From Mucilaginibacter sp. cycad4 (GTDB taxonomy: Bacteria; Bacteroidota; Bacteroidia; Sphingobacteriales; Sphingobacteriaceae), in assembly GCF_034263275.1 (NCBI RefSeq), contig NZ_CP139559.1, positions 1,612,001 to 1,676,000 on the forward strand: a stretch of 64,000 nt of DNA, in the 5' to 3' direction. This document shows, piece by piece, positions 26,082-35,340 of the stretch; position 1 is the stretch's first letter; every line of letters starts with the position of its first letter. A program made the translations under genes and the position numbers. A model generated the notes under the pieces. It worked only from the letters and a program-made list of their open reading frames with translations, had not been told where the DNA came from and did no database searches.

Positions 26082-28448
26082 ATGTTAAAAAACTACTTAA
26101 AAATTACCTGGCGCAACCTCTTGCGTCAAAAAACATTCTCCCTGATCAATATCCTGGGATTGACTATCGGCATGGCAAGCGCAGCGCTCATTTTGTTGTG
26201 GATCCAGAATGAGGTAAGCTTTGATCAGTTCCATGAAAAGCGGGGACGCCTTTACTCTGTTTATAACCGCTCGAAATTTGATGGTAAATTATGGAGCTGG
26301 GAAACCACACCTAAAATTATGGGTAAGGTGATGAAAGCAGAGTTGCCGCAACTGGAAAAAGTAGCCAGGGTTACAGATGCCAGTTTTTTGTTTACCATTG
26401 GCGACAAGCGTTTGACTGCAACAGGTGATTTCACTGATCCGGACTTTCTTTCCATGTTCAGTTTTCCATTAATCAACGGAGACCCCAAAACTGCTTTGAG
26501 CGACCTTCATAATATCGTTATCACTGAAAAATTTTCAAAGAAACTTTTCGGTGAGGAAAATGCGATTGGCAAAACAGTTAAAATAGACAGCAATGCCTAT
26601 TTCAAAGTGACCGGCGTGATGAAAGACCTGCCGAATAATACCCGGTTTGATTTTGAATACCTGATGCCCTGGTCGTATCTAAAAAAGATAGGGCAGGATG
26701 ATGAATACTGGGGCAATAACTCCATTCAAACATTTGTTCTTTTAAAACCAGGCGTAACGGAGGCCCATGCTAATGCTGCTGTGCTGAACTTTACCAGGAA
26801 CCATTCCGATACCAAGGATATTCAGCAGTTTTTGCACCCCGCAGCCAAATGGCACCTGTATTCGCAGTTTAAGGATGGGGTGATAGTAGGCGGGAGAATT
26901 GAACGGGTTAGGGTATTTTCCCTGATCGCTGTACTGATCCTTGTCATCGCTTGTATAAATTTCATGAATTTAAGTACGGCCAGGAGCGAGACGCGCGCAA
27001 GGGAAGTAGGCATCCGTAAAACTGTAGGCGCATTGAGGGGCTCGTTAATCTGGCAGTTTTTAGGTGAATCTGTTTTGATTGCACTTATTGCCGGTATTTT
27101 TGCCATCGTCATCGTACAAATCAGTATGTCGGGTTTCAACCAGCTTACCCAAAAGCAATTATATGTACCATATAGCAATCCCTACTTTTGGCTCACCGCA
27201 ATTGGATTTATACTCGTTACCGGTATTATTTCGGGAAGTTATCCCGCATTGTACCTGTCTTCATTCAAGCCGGTAGCTGTACTGAAAGGTACTTTTAAGG
27301 CGGCAAATGCTTTGGTTACACCACGTAAATTGCTGGTGGTCATTCAGTTTACTTTTGCTGTGGTGCTCATCATTTGTACCATCATTATTCGCCAACAATT
27401 ACAATATGCCCAGGATAGGGATACAGGGTATAAGAAAGATAACCTTGTTTACACATTTATGTCCGGCGAGATCGCGAAGCACTATCAATCCATCAGAAAT
27501 GAATTGCTTTCCAGTGGCGCTGCAACTTCGGTGTCCAGAACAAATTCGCCTATAACTCAGCGATACAGCGATAGCTGGGGTTTTAACTGGCCAGGTTCGC
27601 AGCCCAAGAACAAGGTTGACTTTATTATTTACAGTTCAGACGGAAGCCTTATTAAAACCATGGGGCTTAAGCTTGTTGCAGGCAGGGATATCGATCCGAT
27701 AAATTACCCGACGGATTCAACGGCCATGCTGGTAAATGAGGCTTCGGTAAAGATCATGAACCTGAAAGATCCTGTTGGTAAATTAGTTACCCAGGGCGAG
27801 GGTAAAGACATCAAAACATGGCATATTGTTGGAGTTATCAAAGACTTTATTATCAGCTCGCCTTACGAACCCGTACAACATATGCTGATCGAAGGCCCCA
27901 GTTCCTGGTTCAATATAGTTCACTACAAACTCAATAATGCCAATTCGACGAAAGAAAACCTGCGCCGCGCCGAAGCTGTATTTAAAAAATACAACCCGGA
28001 TTATCCGTTTGAATACAGCTTTGTCGACCAGGAGTATGCCAAGAAGTTTGGCGACGAGCAGCGGATTGGAACATTGGCCAGCCTGTTTGCCGGATTGACA
28101 ATAGTCATATCTTGTCTTGGCCTCTTTGGCCTGGCAGCTTACATGGCGCAAAACCGGATCAAAGAAATTGGCATCAGAAAGGTTCTCGGGGCGTCGGTAG
28201 CCAGCGTCACCACACTACTTTCCAGGGATTTTCTGAAGCTGGTCGCCATCTCATTTTGCATCGCTGCGCCAATAGCCTGGTATTTAATGTTCCAATGGTT
28301 GAAAGGGTACAGTTACCGGATTTCCATTAATATCTGGGTATTCGTAATCGCTGCTGCGTTGACATTGCTGATCTCTGTTTTGACAGTAAGTTACCAGGCA
28401 ATCAGGGCTGCATTAACAAATCCGGTGAAAAGTTTGAAAGGGGAATAG
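26082..28448 (+). CDS. FtsX-like ABC transporter permease (MacB type)
   Basis: 788 residues beginning MLKNYLKITWRNLLRQKTFS, the standard N-terminus of Bacteroidota MacB-like permeases. One membrane helix (about 20-42) is followed by a periplasmic MacB core, a first FtsX block (about 275-410, with REVGIRKTVGA), a second periplasmic region, and a final FtsX block (about 665-785, with IKEIGIRKVLGASVASVTTL). It belongs to the type that moves or senses molecules between periplasm and outer membrane using a separate ATPase, which is not encoded nearby. It is homologous to the permease half of the fusion at 5752-9438. A strong terminator follows. Confidence 0.9.
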   Translation: MLKNYLKITWRNLLRQKTFSLINILGLTIGMASAALILLWIQNEVSFDQFHEKRGRLYSVYNRSKFDGKLWSWETTPKIMGKVMKAELPQLEKVARVTDASFLFTIGDKRLTATGDFTDPDFLSMFSFPLINGDPKTALSDLHNIVITEKFSKKLFGEENAIGKTVKIDSNAYFKVTGVMKDLPNNTRFDFEYLMPWSYLKKIGQDDEYWGNNSIQTFVLLKPGVTEAHANAAVLNFTRNHSDTKDIQQFLHPAAKWHLYSQFKDGVIVGGRIERVRVFSLIAVLILVIACINFMNLSTARSETRAREVGIRKTVGALRGSLIWQFLGESVLIALIAGIFAIVIVQISMSGFNQLTQKQLYVPYSNPYFWLTAIGFILVTGIISGSYPALYLSSFKPVAVLKGTFKAANALVTPRKLLVVIQFTFAVVLIICTIIIRQQLQYAQDRDTGYKKDNLVYTFMSGEIAKHYQSIRNELLSSGAATSVSRTNSPITQRYSDSWGFNWPGSQPKNKVDFIIYSSDGSLIKTMGLKLVAGRDIDPINYPTDSTAMLVNEASVKIMNLKDPVGKLVTQGEGKDIKTWHIVGVIKDFIISSPYEPVQHMLIEGPSSWFNIVHYKLNNANSTKENLRRAEAVFKKYNPDYPFEYSFVDQEYAKKFGDEQRIGTLASLFAGLTIVISCLGLFGLAAYMAQNRIKEIGIRKVLGASVASVTTLLSRDFLKLVAISFCIAAPIAWYLMFQWLKGYSYRISINIWVFVIAAALTLLISVLTVSYQAIRAALTNPVKSLKGE

Positions 28449-28511
28449 CGCCTTTATAACCAGAACTGTTGCATTCTCATTATTGTTAAAGGCAAGGGTA
28501 ACTACCCCGGT

Positions 28512-28547
28512 AAAGGTGCTGTTTTCAAGGAAACAGCACCTTTTTTT
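28512..28547 (+). terminator. Rho-independent terminator
   Basis: AAAGGTGCTGTTT (28512-28524) pairs perfectly with AAACAGCACCTTT (28531-28543) around a 6-nt loop, followed by a T tract. It ends the FtsX permease transcript. The remainder of the interval 28449-28911 is AT-rich and should carry the promoter of the receptor gene; nothing else is recognised. Confidence 0.9.
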
Positions 28548-28911
28548 GTTGTTAGATTTAACTTTCCTGTTATTTTCAGGCTAAACGCAGTGATCATACG
28601 ATTATAGCTATTTTACAACTATTGCTTTTCAAATTCAGAATAGAGTGGTCAAGCCCTCCGGGATCTCAATTGATGGTCACCTTCTCAAATTATCGGGCTT
28701 AACAGAAACGATTGCTTCTGTTAAGCCTAATATGTTAGTTGGATTCGGCCGGCAGGATTATTGAAATTTTTATTTCAAATAGGTGTAACAAATTCATTCA
28801 GGGTGTAGTCATATGTTTATAGTACTATGTATTGCATGGTATTATATATTTTGTAACTAATTAGGATGGCTCAAAAAGATTAATGGTCAAACATTTCACT
28901 ATCACACCGGC

Positions 28912-31350
28912 ATGAAACTAAAGTTTTTACTCCTCATCTTATTTTCAATCGTTATGGCCCCGGCTTTCGGGCAAGCAGGGCAGACGTTATTCGCAGTAAA
29001 CGGCATTGCAACCGACTCGCTATCGAAGCAACCGCTCGGCTATGTGACAGTAAACCTGCGCAACGAAGCAAAGCAGTTGGTCCGCACGGCCGTGACTAAA
29101 ACCGACGGGACGTTCCGGTTTGAAAAGCTGCCATCAGGAAAATATATTCTTTCGATGATCAATATCGGTTTTAAGACAAAAACACTTCCTGTTGATTTTA
29201 CAGATAATAAGAAACCCTCCATAAATCTGGAGAGCATTGCCCTGGGCACACAAACTACGCAGCTTAAAACGGTGGCTATTACGGCCGATAGACCTATCAT
29301 TAAACAGGAGGTTGATAAACTCACCTACGACTTAAAAGCCGACCCTGACAGCAAAAGCAGCAGCGTACTGGAGATGATGCGTAAAGTGCCTTTGTTAACA
29401 GTAGACGGTGACGATAATATACTTTTGAAGGGAAATAGCGGCTACCGGATATTTGTTAACGGCAAACCATCAAGTATGATGGAGCGCGATCCGAAGAATA
29501 TCCTCAAAAGCATGCCTGCATCAACCATTCAAAGCATCGAGGTAATTACCAACCCTTCGTCGAAGTATGATGCCGAGGGAATGGCGGGGATCATCAATAT
29601 TGTGACCAATAAAAAAATGAGTAACGGGTACAATGGCACGCTAAATCTTAGCCATGTATTTCCGGTAGGCGGCCCAAGATTAGGCGGGTCGTTTTCGTCT
29701 AAACAGGGCAAGCTGGAGCTATCGGGCTATTTTGGCGGCAATATCTCCAATTCGCCCGAAGTGCTTAGTTCCATTTCGAGGCTTACTACCGGGAGCAACC
29801 CTACAAGCCTTAACCAGAATAACACGGCGAAATGGGACGGCAAAAATGGCTATGCGGAAGTTGGGGTCAGCTACGAAATTGACAGCCTTAACCTTATTTC
29901 GGGGCAATTCAATATTAATGGAAATAACCAGGACGGCATCAATACACAAAATTCTGTTTTGAACGAAGCAGGCAACGTGGTTCAGCAGTACGACCTGTAC
30001 AATAATAATACTGCAGGCGGCAGGGGCCTGAATATGGGTTTAAATTACCAACTGGGTTTCAAAAGCAGCAAGCAAAGGCTGCTCACCTTTTCGTACCAGT
30101 ATTATACATTCAACAACAGGCAGAATGCGGCGCTGACGGCCTCAAACCGTGTGGACTATACAACGCCCGATTACCTGCAACACAATGAAGGCGAATCTTC
30201 CGAACAAACCTTCCAGGTAGATTACGTTCAGCCTGTAAAAAAGTTGAATATCGAAATGGGGGTGAAAGCAATTATACGTGATAACAAGAGTGACTTTCAA
30301 TATCTCGGATATAATGCAGCAACTGGTAATTTCGAGGCCGACCCATCGCGAAGCAATAAATTCGAAAATAACCAAAACGTGCTGGGTGCATATAACAGCT
30401 ATAGCTACACCCTGCAAAACTGGAGCTTTAAGGCGGGCGCCAGGGTAGAGGAGACGCTGATTGATGCTGATTTTATTTCCACCTCATCGCAGCTAAACAA
30501 AAATTTCTTTAATATAGTGCCTTCGGTAAGTATTAATAAGCGGTTTAAAAACTCCAGTACGCTGAACTTCGGGTTTTCGCAAAGGATACAGCGCCCGGGT
30601 ATATACCAGCTAAACCCCTTTGTAGACCGCTCGAACCCAAACTTCGAATCGTCGGGAAACCCCAACCTCAGGCCTGCGGTTTCGAATAGTATTCAATTGG
30701 GTTATAGCAGAACGAAAAAAGCATCCTTAAACCTGATGCTTGGCTATAATTATTTTAACGACCTGATCATGCCCGTTGTAATTTTTGATCCGGCTACGAA
30801 TATTACCCGCAGCAGTTTTGATAACACCGGCAAGGCCCGCCTGTTTACCTTCAACGGCAATATCAATTACCCCATCACCAAAAAATGGAGCTCATCATTC
30901 AACGGCAGGATTGCGCATGGCCGTGTGCAGGGTATCGTGAATGGTCAGTTGGTCAAAAATCAGGGCTTTATGTATGGTGCATCGTTAAACAGCGGCTATA
31001 ATTTAGAGAAGGGCTGGCGTGTTAGCACCAACGTGTTCCTGAATGGCCCTAACCTTTCTATCCAGGGTACTTCAAATCCTTATGCCAGTGTATCCTTTAC
31101 GGTTAATAAAGATGTAGTGAAGGATAAACTTTCGCTCTCGGCCACGGCAAATAACCCCCTCAGCAAATACAGGAATAATATCAGGAGCTCATTCGGGCCC
31201 GATTTTACCCAAACAAATATCAACCGCGCCTACTTCAGGGGCTTTACCGCCAGCCTGAATTACCGCTTCGGCAAGCTGAAAGAATCAGTTAAGAAAAACA
31301 AACGGGGTATCAGTAACGACGATGTTCAGGGAGCGCCTTCGGGAAACTAA
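28912..31350 (+). CDS. TonB-dependent-receptor-like outer membrane beta-barrel protein
   Basis: 812 residues. A signal peptide ends at AFGQ (about residue 21). A carboxypeptidase-regulatory-like domain follows (about 28-110, VNLRNEAKQLVRTAVTKTDG). Then come a plug-like region (KSSSVLEMMRKVPLLTVDGD, ASTIQSIEVITNPSSKYDAE, GMAGIINIVTNKK) and an outer-membrane barrel of the OMP_b-brl_3 type (about 400-790, SQRIQRPGIYQLNPFVDRSN). The last residues are a charged tail. There is no SusD partner and no STN domain, so it is a lone uptake or surface protein with unknown ligand. Confidence 0.85.
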   Translation: MKLKFLLLILFSIVMAPAFGQAGQTLFAVNGIATDSLSKQPLGYVTVNLRNEAKQLVRTAVTKTDGTFRFEKLPSGKYILSMINIGFKTKTLPVDFTDNKKPSINLESIALGTQTTQLKTVAITADRPIIKQEVDKLTYDLKADPDSKSSSVLEMMRKVPLLTVDGDDNILLKGNSGYRIFVNGKPSSMMERDPKNILKSMPASTIQSIEVITNPSSKYDAEGMAGIINIVTNKKMSNGYNGTLNLSHVFPVGGPRLGGSFSSKQGKLELSGYFGGNISNSPEVLSSISRLTTGSNPTSLNQNNTAKWDGKNGYAEVGVSYEIDSLNLISGQFNINGNNQDGINTQNSVLNEAGNVVQQYDLYNNNTAGGRGLNMGLNYQLGFKSSKQRLLTFSYQYYTFNNRQNAALTASNRVDYTTPDYLQHNEGESSEQTFQVDYVQPVKKLNIEMGVKAIIRDNKSDFQYLGYNAATGNFEADPSRSNKFENNQNVLGAYNSYSYTLQNWSFKAGARVEETLIDADFISTSSQLNKNFFNIVPSVSINKRFKNSSTLNFGFSQRIQRPGIYQLNPFVDRSNPNFESSGNPNLRPAVSNSIQLGYSRTKKASLNLMLGYNYFNDLIMPVVIFDPATNITRSSFDNTGKARLFTFNGNINYPITKKWSSSFNGRIAHGRVQGIVNGQLVKNQGFMYGASLNSGYNLEKGWRVSTNVFLNGPNLSIQGTSNPYASVSFTVNKDVVKDKLSLSATANNPLSKYRNNIRSSFGPDFTQTNINRAYFRGFTASLNYRFGKLKESVKKNKRGISNDDVQGAPSGN

Positions 31351-31613
31351 AAGCACTTAACAATTTGGATTAGTTGGTTATTGCTATTGCCCATTGCTGA
31401 AAAGCCCAAATACTTGTGTTGCGGGATTATGAATTTCAATACAAGTTTTCACTGCCGGCGTATTAAAATCAATATTTCAATTATGGGTGAAGTGTATTAA
31501 TTACCATCTGATGAGTTTTATTTTTTTAAGAAAGTTCCGGGTTTGTTTTTCTTTTCACAATTTAAGGTATCAGCAGCCTGGTTTAAACATTATGACTTTA
31601 TTAATGATTCTTT

Positions 31614-32627
31614 TTACACCTCTATCATCGCCTTAATCACTCCGTTATCTGGATCAAGCCAGCTTTCAAATTCGTCCTTTACTTTGTTAAAACGCACCCG
31701 ATGTGTAATATAATCAGCAGGTTGCACTAAACCTTGTTTCATTGCTGTAATTACATGTTCAAAATCCTCCCTGGTAGCATTGCGGCTGCTCATCAACGTC
31801 GCCTCGCGTTTATGAAACTCCGGATGGCTGACTTTGATCTCACCTTTTTGCAAGCCAACCAGGACATATCTGCCTCCGTGTGCTATATAATTAAATCCAT
31901 TGTTAATTGCATTTAAGCTGCCTGTAGCATCTATAACCACAGTAGGCATATCGCCTTTGGTTATTGAAGCTAATCGCTCCGATGCGTTTTCGGTCGATAC
32001 ATTAATGGTATGTTCAACCTTTAATTTTTCATTGCAAAATTTAAGCCGCCTGGTATTTAAATCCATTGCAATAACCCTGCCCCCGGCAATGCGGGCAAAT
32101 TCCATAATCCCCAAGCCTATTGGCCCTGCACCTATAACCAGGACATATTCACCCGGTTTAACATCTGCACGTTTAACGCCATGTGCGCCTATTGCCAGTG
32201 GTTCCACTAAAGCCAGCTCGTCATAGCCCAAACCATCGCCATGTACCAGTGAGGATGCCGGTACATTCAGGTATTCGGCCATGCCCCCGTCAATATGCAC
32301 GCCACAAACATTAATATTTGCACAGCAATTTGGCTTGCCTGATCTGCAGGCTACACAAGAGCCGCAGTTGAAATAGGGGATAAATGTAACAATATCCGTT
32401 TTTTGAAATCCCTTTGCACCGCCGGTTTCAACCAACTCGCCGGATAGTTCGTGCCCCAAAACACGGGGATAACTGAAATATGGCTGGGTGCCCTCAAAAG
32501 CATGCAAATCAGTTCCGCAAATACCTATTCTCCTGATCCTGATCTGAGCATAGCCTTCTTTGATTTTAGGCTTTTCCTGTTCTTTAAATATTAATTTACC
32601 TGGTTCTTCGCAAACTATTACCTGCAT
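31614..32627 (-). CDS. Zinc-dependent medium-chain alcohol dehydrogenase
   Basis: 337 residues from ATG at 32627 (MQVIVCEEPGKLIF). The frame is open to 32732, but that start would overlap the mutarotase gene. Catalytic zinc motifs ICGTDLHAFEG and GHELSG are present, as is a structural zinc lobe (CGSCVACRSGKPNCC) and the NAD fold (VLVIGAGPIGLGIMEFA). It resembles sugar or polyol dehydrogenases. As last gene of the fucosidase-FucP operon it probably oxidises fucose or a later intermediate such as 2-keto-3-deoxy-L-fuconate; this is inferred from context. 11 bp separate it from the mutarotase gene. Confidence 0.85.
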   Translation of the reverse strand: MQVIVCEEPGKLIFKEQEKPKIKEGYAQIRIRRIGICGTDLHAFEGTQPYFSYPRVLGHELSGELVETGGAKGFQKTDIVTFIPYFNCGSCVACRSGKPNCCANINVCGVHIDGGMAEYLNVPASSLVHGDGLGYDELALVEPLAIGAHGVKRADVKPGEYVLVIGAGPIGLGIMEFARIAGGRVIAMDLNTRRLKFCNEKLKVEHTINVSTENASERLASITKGDMPTVVIDATGSLNAINNGFNYIAHGGRYVLVGLQKGEIKVSHPEFHKREATLMSSRNATREDFEHVITAMKQGLVQPADYITHRVRFNKVKDEFESWLDPDNGVIKAMIEV

Positions 32628-32638
32628 GCTGTCTGTTG

Positions 32639-32974
32639 TTAAAGCTGAAAAATCCGTTTCATTATCACCCATTTTTCTCCCTCTTCGGCCCAGGGTAGCG
32701 GTTGTTGAAATAGCCACATGAGCTGTTCCCACTCTTGTACTTTTGGATTAGATGCATCCATTGCCGCTTTTTTCTTTGCCTCAAAATGATCGCTTGTTTC
32801 CATGATCATAAACAACCGGTTTCCCGTACGATAAATCTGCATATCAAGGATTTCTGCATCCAGTATGCTTTTGCGTATTTCCGGCCAGCTATTTTCTGCC
32901 TTATGCCAATGCTCATATTCTGCTATCAATTGCGGGTCGTCCTTTAAATCAAGGGCGAGACAGTATCTTTTCAT
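32639..32974 (-). CDS. L-rhamnose/L-fucose mutarotase (RhaM family)
   Basis: 111 residues, the usual size for this ferredoxin-like dimeric family. MKRYCLALDLKDDPQLIAEY, YEHWHKAENSWPEI and MIMETSDHF are typical. It interconverts alpha and beta anomers of 6-deoxy-hexoses so that the dehydrogenase receives the right anomer. Its position between the aldo/keto reductase and Zn-dehydrogenase genes and downstream of FucP points to L-fucose as substrate. Gaps to neighbours are 11-13 bp. Confidence 0.85.
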   Translation of the reverse strand: MKRYCLALDLKDDPQLIAEYEHWHKAENSWPEIRKSILDAEILDMQIYRTGNRLFMIMETSDHFEAKKKAAMDASNPKVQEWEQLMWLFQQPLPWAEEGEKWVIMKRIFQL

Positions 32975-32987
32975 AGTTTATTTAGTT

Positions 32988-34004
32988 TTATAGGTAATAC
33001 GAGGCATAAGATTTTTCAATTAAACCGTATTCTTTCATTTCTTTCCAGAATTGCGCCGGGATTTTTAAATGGGCTAAAGCAACATTTTGTGATACCCTGT
33101 CGGGATTGGTGGTATTGAGGGCGATACTTTTAACACCAGGTCCGTTTAGTCCAAAAGCCACGCATGCATCCGCTGGTTTTATTTGATGATCTGTACACAA
33201 TTTACGAAACAACTCGCGCCAATGATATAAATGCTTGTCTTTTACCGGATCGGTCAACCGGTAATTATAATAATCCGATCCGGTTAAAAAGCCTCCGTTA
33301 AAAACAGCTGAATTAATAATCAAGGTTCCCTGTTTTTCAAGCTCCTGCATAAATTCTATCAATTCCGGAGGGTGGCTGTGGACCGTCATACTATTGGCAA
33401 TCATTACCCAATCCAGTTTTACATCATGAGCTATTTTTTTGATGATCCTCCAATCCTTCGAACCTACTCCGACGCCTTTTACTTTACCATCCCGCTTCAG
33501 TTCATATAGCGCACGGTAAGCTTCCAATATATCCTGGTACCGTTGTGTTTGTTCCTGCTCATCTTTTGCTGCAGTGAGATATTCATCAGGATCATGTACC
33601 GATACCAGCCCTGCATCGTAATTGCCCAGCAGCTCGTTACCCTGCTCATAGCATTCCAGGATTCCCTCATAACTTATCCGTTGAACGGCGTCATATTTCA
33701 GATCACGCCAAACACCCGGTTCAAAAGTAGGTTCGGGAGTTTTTAAGGCCGTACGCAGCCAGCCCAGTTTATTGCTGATCAGCACGTTTGAAGGATTTAC
33801 ATTTAATTGTGCCAAAGCCTTTCCCAGCGATTCGAGTGCCAGCCCGGCGCCATATTTACCGGCGGAGTCAAATACAGCCGGTTTAGGAGAATGTTTGATG
33901 CTTTCAGCAACAATGGCACGTTTAACCTCTTCAGAAAGAGCTACATATAAATTCCCTAATCCGCTGGTTCCAAAAATAACTTTAGGCAGATTGATTTCTT
34001 GCAT
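32988..34004 (-). CDS. Aldo/keto reductase, L-fucose (D-threo-aldose) 1-dehydrogenase type
   Basis: 338 residues with the AKR barrel and the Asp-Tyr-Lys-His tetrad visible in VFDSAGKYG, LISNKLGW and LVSVHDPDEY. KDWRIIKK and FNGGFLTGSDYYNYRL fit the D-threo-aldose 1-dehydrogenase group. It should oxidise L-fucose to L-fucono-lactone with NAD(P), the first step of the non-phosphorylated fucose pathway. It lies 18 bp after FucP. Lactonase and fuconate dehydratase genes are not in the window. Confidence 0.88.
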   Translation of the reverse strand: MQEINLPKVIFGTSGLGNLYVALSEEVKRAIVAESIKHSPKPAVFDSAGKYGAGLALESLGKALAQLNVNPSNVLISNKLGWLRTALKTPEPTFEPGVWRDLKYDAVQRISYEGILECYEQGNELLGNYDAGLVSVHDPDEYLTAAKDEQEQTQRYQDILEAYRALYELKRDGKVKGVGVGSKDWRIIKKIAHDVKLDWVMIANSMTVHSHPPELIEFMQELEKQGTLIINSAVFNGGFLTGSDYYNYRLTDPVKDKHLYHWRELFRKLCTDHQIKPADACVAFGLNGPGVKSIALNTTNPDRVSQNVALAHLKIPAQFWKEMKEYGLIEKSYASYYL

Positions 34005-34022
34005 ATTGAAAAAGAGTTATAG

Positions 34023-35291
34023 TTAAAGGATAGCTGAAACCGGTAAGCTTTCCGGCTTGACTTTTATCCGATGGCCTTTTAGGCCAAAAAATGCGACTAC
34101 CGCAAAACAAACCAGCGGTACTACATATCCGTATTGAATATTACCGGTTATATCACTGATGTAACCGAACATCCTCGGCAGAACAGCACCGCCAACAATG
34201 GACATAATGATCAAACTGCTGCCGAATTCTGTATCGCCCTTTAAATCTTTTATACCCAGTGCAAAAATGGTTGGGAACATAATCGACATAAAGAAACATA
34301 TACCGATGACTGTGTAAACGGTGATCATTCCATGGCTTAAAACGGCGATTATGCAAAGCAGGACGTTGATGCCCCCGTAGGCAGCAAGTAAACTTGCCGA
34401 ACTAAAATAACGCATCAAAAATGTGCCTATAAACCGGCCAATAAGAAATGCAAAACCGCATAAGCCTAAATAATCTGCCGCCTTTACTTCGGTAATACCG
34501 GCAGATTTTGTTGCATACAGGATAAATAAACTGAATACACAAACCTGCGCACCTACATAAAAAAACTGCGCGGCAACACCCCAGGCTAAATGAGAATGCT
34601 TGAGAGCATGGAAAATGTTTTTACTGGCCGTGTGTCCTTCATGTTGCTGAATCCGGGGCAGACGTGTAAAAGCAAAAAGGATAGCAATAAATATCAGCAC
34701 ACTGCCCAATATAAAATAAGGCATTTTTACGGATGATGCTTCGGCGGCGAGCGCCAGTTTTCGTCCTTCCTCTGTCATCGCACTCAATTGTGCCGGCGTA
34801 TAACCTTTGGTAAGTATAATACGTGCGCCAATTATCGGGGCCAGCGTGGCTGCCAGCCCGTTAAATGATTGTGCAAAGTTAAGCCTTTGAATTGAGGTTG
34901 CCGGATCACCCAATGAGGAGGCATACGGATTGGCGGCTGTTTCTAAAATGGTCAATCCGCAGGCGATGATAAATAATGCTACCAGGAAAAACGTGTACTG
35001 CTGTGTATTGGCGGCCGGTATAAATAGATAAGAGCCAAACGCGAAAACAAGCAAGCCGGTTATAATACCTGTTTTGTAGCCATATTTTTTCATAATAAAA
35101 CCTGCCGGTAAGGCCATCAAAAAATAGGCAATAAATACCGCAGAATCCACCAGCGTAGCCTGCACCGTTGTTAGTGTAAACGACTTTTTTAAATGCGGTA
35201 TCAATATCGGGTCAAGGTTATGCGCGAAGCCCCATAGAAAGAATAAGCTGGTTATTAATATAAATGGAAAAAGAGTTTTATTCTTTGTCAT
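34023..35291 (-). CDS. fucP: L-fucose:H+ symporter, FucP-type MFS permease
   Basis: 422 residues with 12 membrane helices. WGFAHNLDPILIPHLKKSF carries the proton-coupling Asp equivalent to Asp46 of E. coli FucP, and CGLTILETAANPYAS the Glu equivalent to Glu135; both are family hallmarks. It takes up L-fucose released by the GH29 enzyme. It lies 49 bp after the GH97 gene and 18 bp before the dehydrogenase gene, so uptake and oxidation are transcriptionally coupled. Related permeases can accept other 6-deoxy or galacto sugars. Confidence 0.92.
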   Translation of the reverse strand: MTKNKTLFPFILITSLFFLWGFAHNLDPILIPHLKKSFTLTTVQATLVDSAVFIAYFLMALPAGFIMKKYGYKTGIITGLLVFAFGSYLFIPAANTQQYTFFLVALFIIACGLTILETAANPYASSLGDPATSIQRLNFAQSFNGLAATLAPIIGARIILTKGYTPAQLSAMTEEGRKLALAAEASSVKMPYFILGSVLIFIAILFAFTRLPRIQQHEGHTASKNIFHALKHSHLAWGVAAQFFYVGAQVCVFSLFILYATKSAGITEVKAADYLGLCGFAFLIGRFIGTFLMRYFSSASLLAAYGGINVLLCIIAVLSHGMITVYTVIGICFFMSIMFPTIFALGIKDLKGDTEFGSSLIIMSIVGGAVLPRMFGYISDITGNIQYGYVVPLVCFAVVAFFGLKGHRIKVKPESLPVSAIL

Positions 35292-35340
35292 GATCGGATC
35301 ATTGTATTAAATTTTTGTTTGGCGGATTAAAGGTTCACAA